In this document: piece by piece, positions 14,447-21,598 of the stretch | How positions within the stretch are numbered: position 1 is the stretch's first letter | Layout of the letters: each line of letters starts with the position of its first letter | DNA from: an uncultured Flavobacteriales bacterium | Lineage (GTDB): Bacteria > Bacteroidota > Bacteroidia > Flavobacteriales_E > Vicingaceae | Direction of reading: 5' to 3' | DNA length: 21,598 nucleotides | NCBI GenBank assembly: GCA_937925525.1 | Contig: CALALS010000154.1 | Location: 1-21,598, forward strand | Notes under the pieces: generated by a model | Told to the model about the DNA's origin: nothing | The model's input: the letters and a program-made list of their open reading frames with translations, nothing else | Database searches by the model: none | Position numbers and translations under genes: made by a program

Positions 14447-17400
14447 TAAAATTGATGATAATTACTTCTAACCACTAATTTTTTAGTTAATTGTTCTTCA
14501 CCATTTTGAAGAACAATTAGGTAAACTCCACTTTGTAATTGACTTTCAAAATTGAATTTTTCAGTAGCACTTCCATTAGAGGTATTTATCTCCTTACGCA
14601 TAATTTCCTTACCAAGTAAATCAACAATCTTAACGGTAGTCATCTTTTTATCATTCACTCCGGCAATATCAATAGTGAAATTAGTTCCGTTATTCGGATT
14701 AGGGAAAATTGATAAATTTATATCCTCAGTTAAAATATGCGGTTCTTCACTGTTTTCATCACCACCGGATATTCTAAATGAATTAGGAGTAGTAATTTGA
14801 CAAACTGGTCCATAAGAAGTATATACTCCACCCACCTCTGCTCTGACTCTAACATCATAAGTTGTGTTTAATTGAATTCCTGGGACATTATTAACATAAA
14901 CAAACCTCCATTGATAATTACGTGTCATAACTTGATTGAAGCCCAAACCAGTGTTTACAAACTCGTATTGATATCTAGTAGCATTTGGAACCTGATCACA
15001 AAGAATGTAATTAGAAAAACTTGACATAACTATTCCACAATCACTATTAACTAATTTAGTTGTTAAGCCTCCCGCAGGAGTAGTAACTTGACAAACTGAA
15101 CCGTAAGAAGTATAAACTCCACCAACTTTTGCTCTAACTCTTACATCATAGGTTGTAGAATTTTGAATGCCGGGCACTTCATTTACATAAACAAACCTGT
15201 ATGCACTTTGCCTTACAATAGTTTGATTATAACCTAGACCAGTGTTTACAAATTCATATTCATACTCTGTAGCATTTGCATAGTAATCACACATAATATA
15301 ATTTGTATAGCTAGTCATAACTATACCACAATCAGAAGATCTAAGTTGAGTAGATTGAGTACCCGATGGAGTAGTAACTTGGCAAACAACACCATATGAA
15401 CCATACACTCCTCCAACTCTTGCTCTGACTCTTATATTGTAAGTTGTTCCACTTAATATTCCAGGAACATCTTTAATATAAAGGAATCTCCATTGATAAT
15501 TTCTTATTACTGTTTGATTAAAACCTAGACCAACATTACTTATTTCATATTCGTATTGATCTGCACTAGGAACATAATCGCAGATAATATAAGTAGTATA
15601 ATCCGGTAAAGTTATTCCACAGTGTGCATTAATTAATTTTGTTGTACCACAATTATTCACAGTAATATAGTTGGTTTGAAGTAAAGTATCCGAACCATTA
15701 GCATTAGTTGCTATCAACTGTACATTATAGGTTCCTGCTGTATTATATGTAACTGTTGGATTTTGTGAAGTTGAGCTTGACGGTGTTCCGCCCGGGAACG
15801 ACCATGTCCAGCCAGTAGGTGTGTTAGTGCTTAAATCAGTGAAGTTAACCGTGTTTCCGGCACATAATGTTGTAGGTGTTCCTGAGAAATTAGCAACAGG
15901 AGCAGAACCACAAGTATTAACAGTAATGTAATTGGTTTGCAACAAAGTATCCGAACCATTAGCATTAGTTGCAATTAGCTGTACGTTATATGTACCGGGA
16001 GTATTGTAAGTAATCGTTGGATTTTGTGAAGTTGAACTAGATGGTGTCCCGCCAGGGAACGACCATGTCCAGCCGGTTGGTGTATTGGCGCTTAAATCAG
16101 TAAAGCTTACCGTGTTTCCGGCACATAATGTAGTAGGTGTCCCTGAGAAATTAGCAACAGGTGCCGGGCAAGAATTTACAGTAATATAGTTAGTTTGAAG
16201 TAAAGTGTCTGAACCATTAGCATTAGTTGCAATCAGCTGTACATTATATGTACCGGGAGTGTTATAGGTAATCGTTGGGTTTTGTGAAGTTGAACTTGAC
16301 GGTGTCCCGCCAGGAAATGACCATGTCCAGCCGGTTGGAGTATTTGTACTTAAATCAGAAAAGCTTACCGTATTTCCGGCACATAGTGTTGTAGGTGTTC
16401 CTGAAAAATTAGCAACTGGTGGGCTTGCTAAAGGAATAACTGTAGTATATAACCCTCTACCATGAGTTGCAGCTACAATTGTTCTATCAGCACTTCTGTA
16501 TTGCAACATATCTGTTCTAACATTTGCAAGACCTGAGTTAGTTGGCGACCAATCTACCGACCCTGCTGTTAAATCAGTTGTTGACCAAACACCCACTTCA
16601 GTAGCAAGAAAAGCTTGAGTATAGTCAAAGGGGTTATACATTGCCCACCTAACGGGCATATTTGGCAAGTTACCTTCTTTGTTTGTCCATGAACTTCCTC
16701 CATTGGTAGTTTCCCAAACAGATACCACTCCATAGTTTGATAAAGTCACCAGTAATTGTTGTTCACTTGCTCCTATTGCAATACAAGAAATATTGCCGGC
16801 AGGAATTCCGCTACCAATATTTGTTATAGTTGGAGAACCTCCTTGTGCATTAGAAACTTTATAAACGTCACCTGCATCAGTTCCCACAAAAACTGTAGAA
16901 TTACCAGCAGTTGCATAAGGAGATGCTGAAATATGAGAAACATCATCTAAAGAAGCTGTAATAGTAACAGTTCCAGATGTAGCAGCTCCAAAAGGACTAG
17001 CTATTCTTTTTAGTCTTAATGATGAACCATTCGCAAAACCTGAATAGTAAATATCTTCTTTATCGTCATAATCAGATGGATTGATAAATAAACCGGTAGT
17101 CTGATCGTTGCTTATTTGACTAGTTCCGGACGACCAGTTATTAGTTGTCCTATAAACTACATTATATACATATTGACTAATTTGATTATTTCCATTGGAT
17201 TGATCGATATGACAAAATGCTCCGTCACCACCGGTTACCTCAGTCGTAGAGCTTATACCTGCAGTTGTAAACTTATGTGTTCCGTTATCTTGAGCACCGG
17301 CCAACATATTATTTGAACCCGAAGCTCCATTAATGGCTGCGGCATAAAACTGTGTTACGTTATAACCATTATTTCTAGCCGAAATAGTAGGCATACTTGC

Positions 17401-18777
17401 ATTTGCATTGCTTGAGTATGACACTCCTCCATCATGACCAAATATAATCTCAGTGCTTGAACCGGGCTTATAAACTGCGACATGCTGGTCAGCATGTACT
17501 TCTTGAAAACCAAATCCACCATACCAATGAGATACTTGAGACCAAGAGGAACCGCCATTTGTAGATTTAAACAAATCAATACCTCCTACAAATAGTGTAT
17601 TTGAATTATTAGGATCAACGTCAACAGATAAATCATACCATGCTTGACTACGCGTAAAATCTGATGCAGGAATACCGGTATCTGCATCATTAGGTAAGGC
17701 TAAAGTTGACCAATTTGCACCCTTGTCTGTTGATTTATAAATAGCTAATATACCATTTCCACTTCCCTGAACTAAAGCATAAATAACATTAGCATTATTT
17801 GGAGCACAGCCTAATTCAATTCTTCTAATTCCCGTAGTTGGGAAACCATTAGAACCAGTGTTAAGTTTTGTCCATGTAGTTCCGTTTGTTGAGCTGTAAA
17901 CACCATCAGTAGAAAAAATACCCAATGCTGCGTATAGTGTTCCGTCTGCTCCAATTTCAATATCGGCTGCTCTGTTTGTTGAAGCTCCCACTCCTGAGCC
18001 TAACACCTTAGTCCAAGATGAACCACCGTTTGTTGATCGTATTATTCCACTACCATTAGTAGACGCATAAACATCTCCATTACTCGCCACAACAATTTTA
18101 TTGTAATATAAATAAACAAAAAAAAAAAATAGGTGATACCATGATGCTCCTCCGTTTGTGCTTTTCCATATTCCACCACCGGCAACGGCATCTATATTAA
18201 AAAATCCTTCTCCCGTTCCTGCATAAAAAGTAGTAGTGGTGGTAGGATCATAAGCAATAGTAGTTACGGCTAAATTATCCCAAAAATCATTAATAGGAGT
18301 CCATTGAGTAGAACTACTTGTAATATTTGTATTTCTCCACAATCCACCGGCTACACCTCCTGCAAAAACCGTTCGACCGGTTCCATCATTTGGATCCCAC
18401 ATCAAGGCTCTTGTTCTTCCACCAAAGTTATTAGGTCCTCTTTCTGTCCATGTAATTCCGGGAATAGCTGTTTTGTTTTGTTGAACAAGTAAATCCGTTT
18501 TTTTGTGAGCAATAATCAACGCATCTTTCGGAACATAACCCAATGCCGGATCTAGTGTTTGCAAAACATTTAATTCATTAGCCAAATCTGGTCTATCCTT
18601 CTTAGGAATAGCCTTTAACTGCTCTTTTGTATAGTGAGGTCTATTTTTATATTCGTGATTTTTTAAAAATTCTTTATACTCTTCTTTCTTTTGTTGATTG
18701 TATAAATCAGAGTGTTGAGCAAATAAACTAGTGGCTAAAAAAATAACCGCCAGACTAGCAGCGTAGATTTTTTTCAT
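14446..18777 (-). CDS. T9SS-secreted multidomain protein: BNR-type propeller, PKD repeats, FnIII-like repeats, sorting domain
   Basis: The 1443-residue protein begins with signal peptide MKKIYAASLAVIFLATSLFA. Residues about 95-775 hold sialidase/BNR-like propeller blades with Asp-box-like motifs (KSTNGGASW, RSTNGGSSW, KSTDKGANW, ETTNGGSSW). Next come three PKD domains of about 86 residues (about 783-1042; PVANFSGTPTT, TWSFPGGTP, NPTITYNTPGTYNV). Then follow three 97-residue FnIII-like repeats (about 1043-1333), each with CGI, a CDY/CDQ and VCQ(V/I)TTP cysteine. Last is a type A T9SS sorting domain (about 1353-1443; NLSIFPNPNNG, KKLVVRS). It should cross the outer membrane by T9SS and be anchored or released; enzymatic activity cannot be claimed. 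A T12 tract encodes FFFF at 217-220. TAAATTTC at 18800-18793 is a weak -7 candidate. Confidence 0.92.
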   Translation of the reverse strand: MKKIYAASLAVIFLATSLFAQHSDLYNQQKKEEYKEFLKNHEYKNRPHYTKEQLKAIPKKDRPDLANELNVLQTLDPALGYVPKDALIIAHKKTDLLVQQNKTAIPGITWTERGPNNFGGRTRALMWDPNDGTGRTVFAGGVAGGLWRNTNITSSSTQWTPINDFWDNLAVTTIAYDPTTTTTFYAGTGEGFFNIDAVAGGGIWKSTNGGASWYHLFFFFVYLYYNKIVVASNGDVYASTNGSGIIRSTNGGSSWTKVLGSGVGASTNRAADIEIGADGTLYAALGIFSTDGVYSSTNGTTWTKLNTGSNGFPTTGIRRIELGCAPNNANVIYALVQGSGNGILAIYKSTDKGANWSTLALPNDADTGIPASDFTRSQAWYDLSVDVDPNNSNTLFVGGIDLFKSTNGGSSWSQVSHWYGGFGFQEVHADQHVAVYKPGSSTEIIFGHDGGVSYSSNANASMPTISARNNGYNVTQFYAAAINGASGSNNMLAGAQDNGTHKFTTAGISSTTEVTGGDGAFCHIDQSNGNNQISQYVYNVVYRTTNNWSSGTSQISNDQTTGLFINPSDYDDKEDIYYSGFANGSSLRLKRIASPFGAATSGTVTITASLDDVSHISASPYATAGNSTVFVGTDAGDVYKVSNAQGGSPTITNIGSGIPAGNISCIAIGASEQQLLVTLSNYGVVSVWETTNGGSSWTNKEGNLPNMPVRWAMYNPFDYTQAFLATEVGVWSTTDLTAGSVDWSPTNSGLANVRTDMLQYRSADRTIVAATHGRGLYTTVIPLASPPVANFSGTPTTLCAGNTVSFSDLSTNTPTGWTWSFPGGTPSSSTSQNPTITYNTPGTYNVQLIATNANGSDTLLQTNYITVNSCPAPVANFSGTPTTLCAGNTVSFTDLSANTPTGWTWSFPGGTPSSSTSQNPTITYNTPGTYNVQLIATNANGSDTLLQTNYITVNTCGSAPVANFSGTPTTLCAGNTVNFTDLSTNTPTGWTWSFPGGTPSSSTSQNPTVTYNTAGTYNVQLIATNANGSDTLLQTNYITVNNCGTTKLINAHCGITLPDYTTYIICDYVPSADQYEYEISNVGLGFNQTVIRNYQWRFLYIKDVPGILSGTTYNIRVRARVGGVYGSYGVVCQVTTPSGTQSTQLRSSDCGIVMTSYTNYIMCDYYANATEYEYEFVNTGLGYNQTIVRQSAYRFVYVNEVPGIQNSTTYDVRVRAKVGGVYTSYGSVCQVTTPAGGLTTKLVNSDCGIVMSSFSNYILCDQVPNATRYQYEFVNTGLGFNQVMTRNYQWRFVYVNNVPGIQLNTTYDVRVRAEVGGVYTSYGPVCQITTPNSFRISGGDENSEEPHILTEDINLSIFPNPNNGTNFTIDIAGVNDKKMTTVKIVDLLGKEIMRKEINTSNGSATEKFNFESQLQSGVYLIVLQNGEEQLTKKLVVRSNYHQF
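14732..15649 (-). repeat. Three tandem 291-bp repeats (97 residues each) in the T9SS protein gene
   Basis: The same landmark (AT[TA]CCACA, coding the CGI cysteine) recurs at 15032, 15323 and 15614, giving steps of exactly 291 bp. The encoded units share YIxCD, EYEF/YQYEF, NTGLGFNQ, VPGI, TTYDVRVRA and GGVYTSYG. The equal length with no gaps points to tandem duplication within the gene. Outer limits are approximate. Confidence 0.8.
15659..16427 (-). repeat. Three tandem PKD-domain repeats in the T9SS protein gene
   Basis: The landmark ACAGTAAT at 15659, 15920 and 16178 marks repeats of 261 and 258 bp. Encoded segments such as WTWSFPGGTPSSSTSQNP and YNVQLIATNANGSD are identical in all three. 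The nucleotide sequences are also very close, suggesting recent duplication or gene conversion. Confidence 0.85.
18118..18129 (-). repeat. 12-base homopolymer inside the T9SS protein gene
   Basis: Twelve consecutive A on the plus strand (T in the coding strand) encode FFFF at residues 217-220. The frame is intact on both sides. Gain or loss of one base would truncate the protein early, so this is a possible slippage site. Confidence 0.8.
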
Positions 18778-18870
18778 AAAGTGGATTTTGATGAAATTTA
18801 ACTATGTTTTGTGAGTCGAAAAAATAATTTCGACAATCACAGGATTTCTTACGATGAAACTTAAAAAAGG

Positions 18871-19998
18871 TTATACCAATTTTTTAATAAAGCACCTTCT
18901 TCTTTTATGTTGAATATGTTCGTAATTTTTCCAGTTAGATATAGCGCTAGTATTAGTTTCAAAAATACCGGTAGTTTCAATATACTTCATGCCTTTACTA
19001 ACCATAACATTTTGGAGTTCAGCCATTAAAATTACGGCTGCTCCTGTCGCCTGATGTTCGGTTTTCACTCCGGTAAGCATTTGATCCATGGTGTCGTTAT
19101 TTTTTGCAGCTCTGGCCTGCAGAATATGCCAAAATCCAAACGGAAACAGTTTTCCACCTGCTTTTTGCATTGCTTTTGAAAGACTGGGCAACCCAATAAC
19201 AAAACCTATAGTTTCATCTTTCATCTTTACCAATTTCACAAACTCAGGGTTCAATAGCTTAATATATTTCTCACGATAGTAAGCAATCATTTCATCAGAA
19301 AACTTAGTTACAAAAGGCAAATCATCAAATGAATCATTTAATATTTGAAAAATAGTATTTGTGTATGGCAATAATTCCGATGTTTTAGTAAAATGCATTA
19401 CATCAATTCCATAACGTTTGGCAATTAGTTTTGCACCTCTGCCTGCTTTATTTACGGCTGTTTCTCCTATTGTTAGTCTAAACTCTAGCCAATCAATTTC
19501 CTTTTCATAACCAAAGCTTTCTATCATATTCTTATAATAAGGATGATGGTAAACAGAGGCTATAGACTGAAGATGATCAAACCCTTCAATCAACATTCCT
19601 TGTGTATCCAAGTTAGAAAATCCTAACGGACCATGAACTTCAGTCATTCCTTGTTCTTTCAGCCAGTTTTCAGCAGTAGCAAGCAACTCAGATAAAACAT
19701 TTTTATCGTCTATAAATTCTAAACGAGATATTCTGCCAATTTTTTTTCCGACTTTTTCGATGTAGGGTTTATTTATAATTGCCCCTATCCTACCCACACA
19801 TTTATTTCCGTTAAAAGCTAGCCAAAATTTTGCATCACAAAACTTGAATGCAGGGTTGGTAGAAGTTTGTAATGATTTTACTTCATCTACCTTCATTGGC
19901 GGAACCCAATTAGAGCTTCCTTTATATAACTGAAATTGAAAATCAACAAACTGCTTACAATCTTCTTTGGTTATTACTTCTCTTATTGTAATTGACAT
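18871..19998 (-). CDS. GNAT-fold N-acetyltransferase-like protein (YghO-type)
   Basis: The 375-residue soluble protein resembles a family annotated as GNAT-like or YghO-like in many bacteria. Visible are an N-terminal block (ITIREVITKEDCKQFVDFQF, then YKGSSNWVPP), a central signature HGPLGFSNLDTQGMLIEGFD (about 141-160) followed by SIASVYHHPYY, and a C-terminal acetyltransferase-like half (VKMKDETIGFVIGLPSLS, ATGAAVILMAELQNVMVSKG, the closing ETNTSAISNWKNY). The substrate is unknown to me. TATCTTAG, one base off the -7 consensus, lies 20 nt before the ATG. An AT-rich hairpin with a T-run (18861-18887) overlaps the stop and may end the transcript. A perfect 7-bp inverted repeat (GTCGAAA/TTTCGAC, 18815-18834) lies between this gene and the large T9SS gene. 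Confidence 0.8.
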   Translation of the reverse strand: MSITIREVITKEDCKQFVDFQFQLYKGSSNWVPPMKVDEVKSLQTSTNPAFKFCDAKFWLAFNGNKCVGRIGAIINKPYIEKVGKKIGRISRLEFIDDKNVLSELLATAENWLKEQGMTEVHGPLGFSNLDTQGMLIEGFDHLQSIASVYHHPYYKNMIESFGYEKEIDWLEFRLTIGETAVNKAGRGAKLIAKRYGIDVMHFTKTSELLPYTNTIFQILNDSFDDLPFVTKFSDEMIAYYREKYIKLLNPEFVKLVKMKDETIGFVIGLPSLSKAMQKAGGKLFPFGFWHILQARAAKNNDTMDQMLTGVKTEHQATGAAVILMAELQNVMVSKGMKYIETTGIFETNTSAISNWKNYEHIQHKRRRCFIKKLV

Positions 19999-20138
19999 TT
20001 AATACTTTTTAATCGATGCTAAGATAATAGAAATGTTGGACTTTATCTGAGTAATTACAAACTCCTAAAAACAAAAAATTAACATAAGTTTAACTATACT
20101 AACCACTTGAAAAAAGAAAAAAATGCAAAGTGAATGCT

Positions 20139-20146
20139 TAAGTTTG
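20139..20146 (+). promoter_or_regulatory. -7 box (TAAGTTTG) for the YceI-like gene
   Basis: TAAGTTTG matches TAnnTTTG and ends 18 nt before ATG 20165. The nearest upstream TTG (20107-20109) is 29 nt away, longer than the usual spacer, so only the -7 element is convincing. Confidence 0.55.
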
Positions 20147-20164
20147 TAAATAAATTTAGAAAAC

Positions 20165-20767
20165 ATGAAAAAAATAACTTATACAATTGCTATTGCCTTA
20201 GCAAGTTTAACCCTTGCTTTTAAAGCAGACCATACTAACACCATTTCCGTTAATACAGAATTAAGTTCTATTGAGTGGATAGGAAAAAAAGTTACCGGTG
20301 AGCATGCCGGAAATATTAAGATTAAATCTGGTTCTTTGATTATGGACCATGGATTACTTTCCAGCGGAAGTTTTGTAATTGACATGACTAGCATTACATG
20401 CACTGACTTAAAAGGCGGAAGTGCTGACAAATTAGTTGGTCATTTAAAATCGAAAGATTTTTTTGATGTAGAAAATCATACTACAGCTACTTTTAAAATT
20501 GAAAGCGCCAACTTTATTGAGCCAAAAGAAAACAAAGGTAACAACTACCAAATTAAAGGGAAGCTTACTATTAAAGGTATTGAAAGTGAGTTGAGCTTTC
20601 CTGCAAAAGTGGAAGTAAAAGACGGTGCTGTTGCTGCTTATGCCATTGCAGAAGTTGACAGAACCAAGCATGATATTAAATACGGCTCAGCCAGTTTTAT
20701 TGACGGTATAGGAGATAAAGCTATTGACGATAACTTTACACTTAAGATTAAGATAGCCGCAAAATAA
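20165..20767 (+). CDS. Exported YceI-family protein
   Basis: YceI proteins are periplasmic lipocalin-like barrels that bind polyisoprenoid or other amphiphilic molecules. The 200-residue protein has a signal peptide (MKKITYTIAIALASLTLAF). It then shows the family layout: SSIEWIGKKVTGEHAGNIK near 34-52, GSFVIDMTSITCTDL, the HLKSKDFFDVENHTTATFKI block and the closing IDGIGDKAIDDNFTLKIKI strand. Length is typical. It is a single-gene transcript with its own -7 box and terminator. The bound ligand cannot be told from sequence. Confidence 0.92.
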   Translation: MKKITYTIAIALASLTLAFKADHTNTISVNTELSSIEWIGKKVTGEHAGNIKIKSGSLIMDHGLLSSGSFVIDMTSITCTDLKGGSADKLVGHLKSKDFFDVENHTTATFKIESANFIEPKENKGNNYQIKGKLTIKGIESELSFPAKVEVKDGAVAAYAIAEVDRTKHDIKYGSASFIDGIGDKAIDDNFTLKIKIAAK

Positions 20768-20785
20768 ACACTCGATTACTACCAT

Positions 20786-20816
20786 AAAAAAAGCCCGAAC
20801 AATGTTCGGGCTTTTT
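20786..20816. terminator. Bidirectional terminator between the yceI-like gene and gyrB
   Basis: AAAAAGCCCGAAC and GTTCGGGCTTTTT form a perfect 13-bp stem around an AAT loop, with A-tract on one side and T-tract on the other. It can end both the rightward YceI-like transcript and the leftward gyrB transcript. Confidence 0.93.
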
Positions 20817-20832
20817 AGTATCTGTTTGTTTA

Positions 20833-21598
20833 CTAGCTATCAATTTTAGCGTACTTCGCATTCTTCTCAATAAACTCTCTTCTTGGTGGTACATCATCAC
20901 CCATTAACATTGAGAAAATTCTATCCGCTTCTGCTGCGCTATCAATCGTTACCTGACGTAATGTTCTATGCTCAGGATCCATAGTTGTTGCCCAAAGCTG
21001 TTCAGCGTTCATCTCTCCCAAACCTTTATATCGTTGAACGGTAACGCTACTCTCTTTACCTGCTCCTTTCATTTCCTCTAACATTTTATCACGCTCTTCA
21101 TCATTCCAGCAATATCTTTGGTCTTTTCCTTTCTTTAATAAATATAAAGGAGGAGTAGCAATATAAACATATCCATTCTCTACCAACTCCTTCATGTGTC
21201 GGAAATAGAACGTTAAAATCAAGGTCTCAATGTGGCTACCATCTACATCGGCATCACACATGATGATGATTTTGTGGTATCTTAGGTTTTCTAGGTTCAG
21301 AGCTTTTGCATCTTCTTCAGTACCTACTCTCACTCCAAGAGCTGTGTACATATTTTTAATCTCTTCGTTTTCAAAGATTTTATGATGCATCGCTTTTTCA
21401 ACATTCAAAATTTTACCTCTTAATGGTAATATCGCCTGAAATCTTCTATCTCTACCCTGCTTAGCCGTTCCGCCCGCTGAATCTCCCTCAACTAGATAAA
21501 TCTCACATTGGCTAGGGTCTTTTTCAGAACAATCGGCTAATTTTCCCGGAAGACCTGTAGAAGTAAGTACATTTTTTGGTTGCCCAATTTCTCTAGCC
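20833..21598 (-). CDS. gyrB: DNA gyrase subunit B, C-terminal part (cut by window edge)
   Basis: GyrB is the ATPase subunit of DNA gyrase, which introduces negative supercoils. The frame is open to the window end, so the N-terminal ATPase domain is missing here. The TOPRIM region is present: EGDSAGG with the preceding YLV, LPLRGKILNVEKA, and the acidic metal site CDADVDGSH. The C-terminal end has VQRYKGLGEMNAEQLW, TMDPEHRTL and the closing PPRREFIEKNAKYAKID. That tail is typical of GyrB; the shared motifs alone would not exclude ParE, but the overall match favours GyrB. A TTG at 21408 could look like a start but is the internal leucine of KILNVEKA. Confidence 0.94.
   Translation of the reverse strand, partial: AREIGQPKNVLTSTGLPGKLADCSEKDPSQCEIYLVEGDSAGGTAKQGRDRRFQAILPLRGKILNVEKAMHHKIFENEEIKNMYTALGVRVGTEEDAKALNLENLRYHKIIIMCDADVDGSHIETLILTFYFRHMKELVENGYVYIATPPLYLLKKGKDQRYCWNDEERDKMLEEMKGAGKESSVTVQRYKGLGEMNAEQLWATTMDPEHRTLRQVTIDSAAEADRIFSMLMGDDVPPRREFIEKNAKYAKIDS

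Noticed and set aside
18118..18129. Real frameshift in the T9SS gene
   Set aside because: The protein reads in one frame with expected motifs on both sides, so the sequence as given is intact.
18815..18834. Terminator for the GNAT-like gene
   Set aside because: The 7-bp inverted repeat is perfect but lacks a T-tract on either side; an operator or chance is as likely.
21100..21408. gyrB starting at TTG 21408
   Set aside because: The frame continues to the window edge with TOPRIM motifs EGDSAGG and LPLRGK upstream of that codon.
1..21598. tRNA or rRNA genes, insertion sequences, prophage, toxin-antitoxin or defence genes
   Set aside because: No transposase, integrase or defence motifs and no tRNA-like cloverleaf were seen on reading both strands; a covariance search would be needed to be sure.

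Overview
This window looks like chromosomal DNA of a low-GC member of the Bacteroidota, probably Flavobacteriales or a close relative. The evidence is a conserved bamD-rpoZ-coaBC-porD-recN gene run, a type IX secretion (T9SS) component together with a secreted protein carrying a T9SS C-terminal sorting domain, an alpha-oxoamine synthase of the sphingolipid/sulfonolipid kind, and several phylum-type -7 boxes (TAnnTTTG) 15-30 bases ahead of start codons. I see no tRNA, rRNA, insertion sequence, prophage or CRISPR.

Layout. 1-1095: the proline-rich tail of a gene cut by the window edge, then an AT-rich multi-pass membrane protein of unknown function. 1096-1464: no intact gene, but a 13-unit array of strictly 21-bp repeats that reads as a decayed heptapeptide repeat, then a terminator. 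1465-3403: a small conserved hypothetical protein, a CDF metal-efflux transporter that has no standard start codon, and a secreted heavy-metal-associated (HMA-like) protein. 3404-3833: intergenic DNA with two matching palindromes and two copies of a heptanucleotide-rich repeat. 3834-4337: a DinB-like protein. 4327-9892 (minus strand): a compact operon running bamD, rpoZ, coaBC, porD, recN and a CDF-like membrane protein, with gaps of 15 nt or less or short overlaps. 10011-11261: the PLP-dependent acyl-CoA:amino-acid condensing enzyme with its own promoter and terminator. 11360-14010: a beta-barrel-like protein and an M1 zinc aminopeptidase sharing an ATGA overlap. 14003-18777 (minus): a 1443-residue T9SS-secreted multidomain protein coupled through TAATG to a small lipoprotein. 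18871-19998: a GNAT-fold protein. 20165-20767: a YceI-like exported protein. 20833-window end (minus): the C-terminal part of gyrB, separated from yceI by a bidirectional terminator.

How they fit together. Much of the window concerns the cell envelope: BamD (barrel assembly), PorD (T9SS), a T9SS cargo protein, envelope lipid synthesis, lipoproteins, an exported aminopeptidase and metal handling. The housekeeping genes are ordinary. The points most worth a second look are the 21-bp heptapeptide-like array, the CDF gene apparently starting at ATT, the palindrome pair with compensated stem changes, and a 12-base homopolymer inside the T9SS cargo gene.
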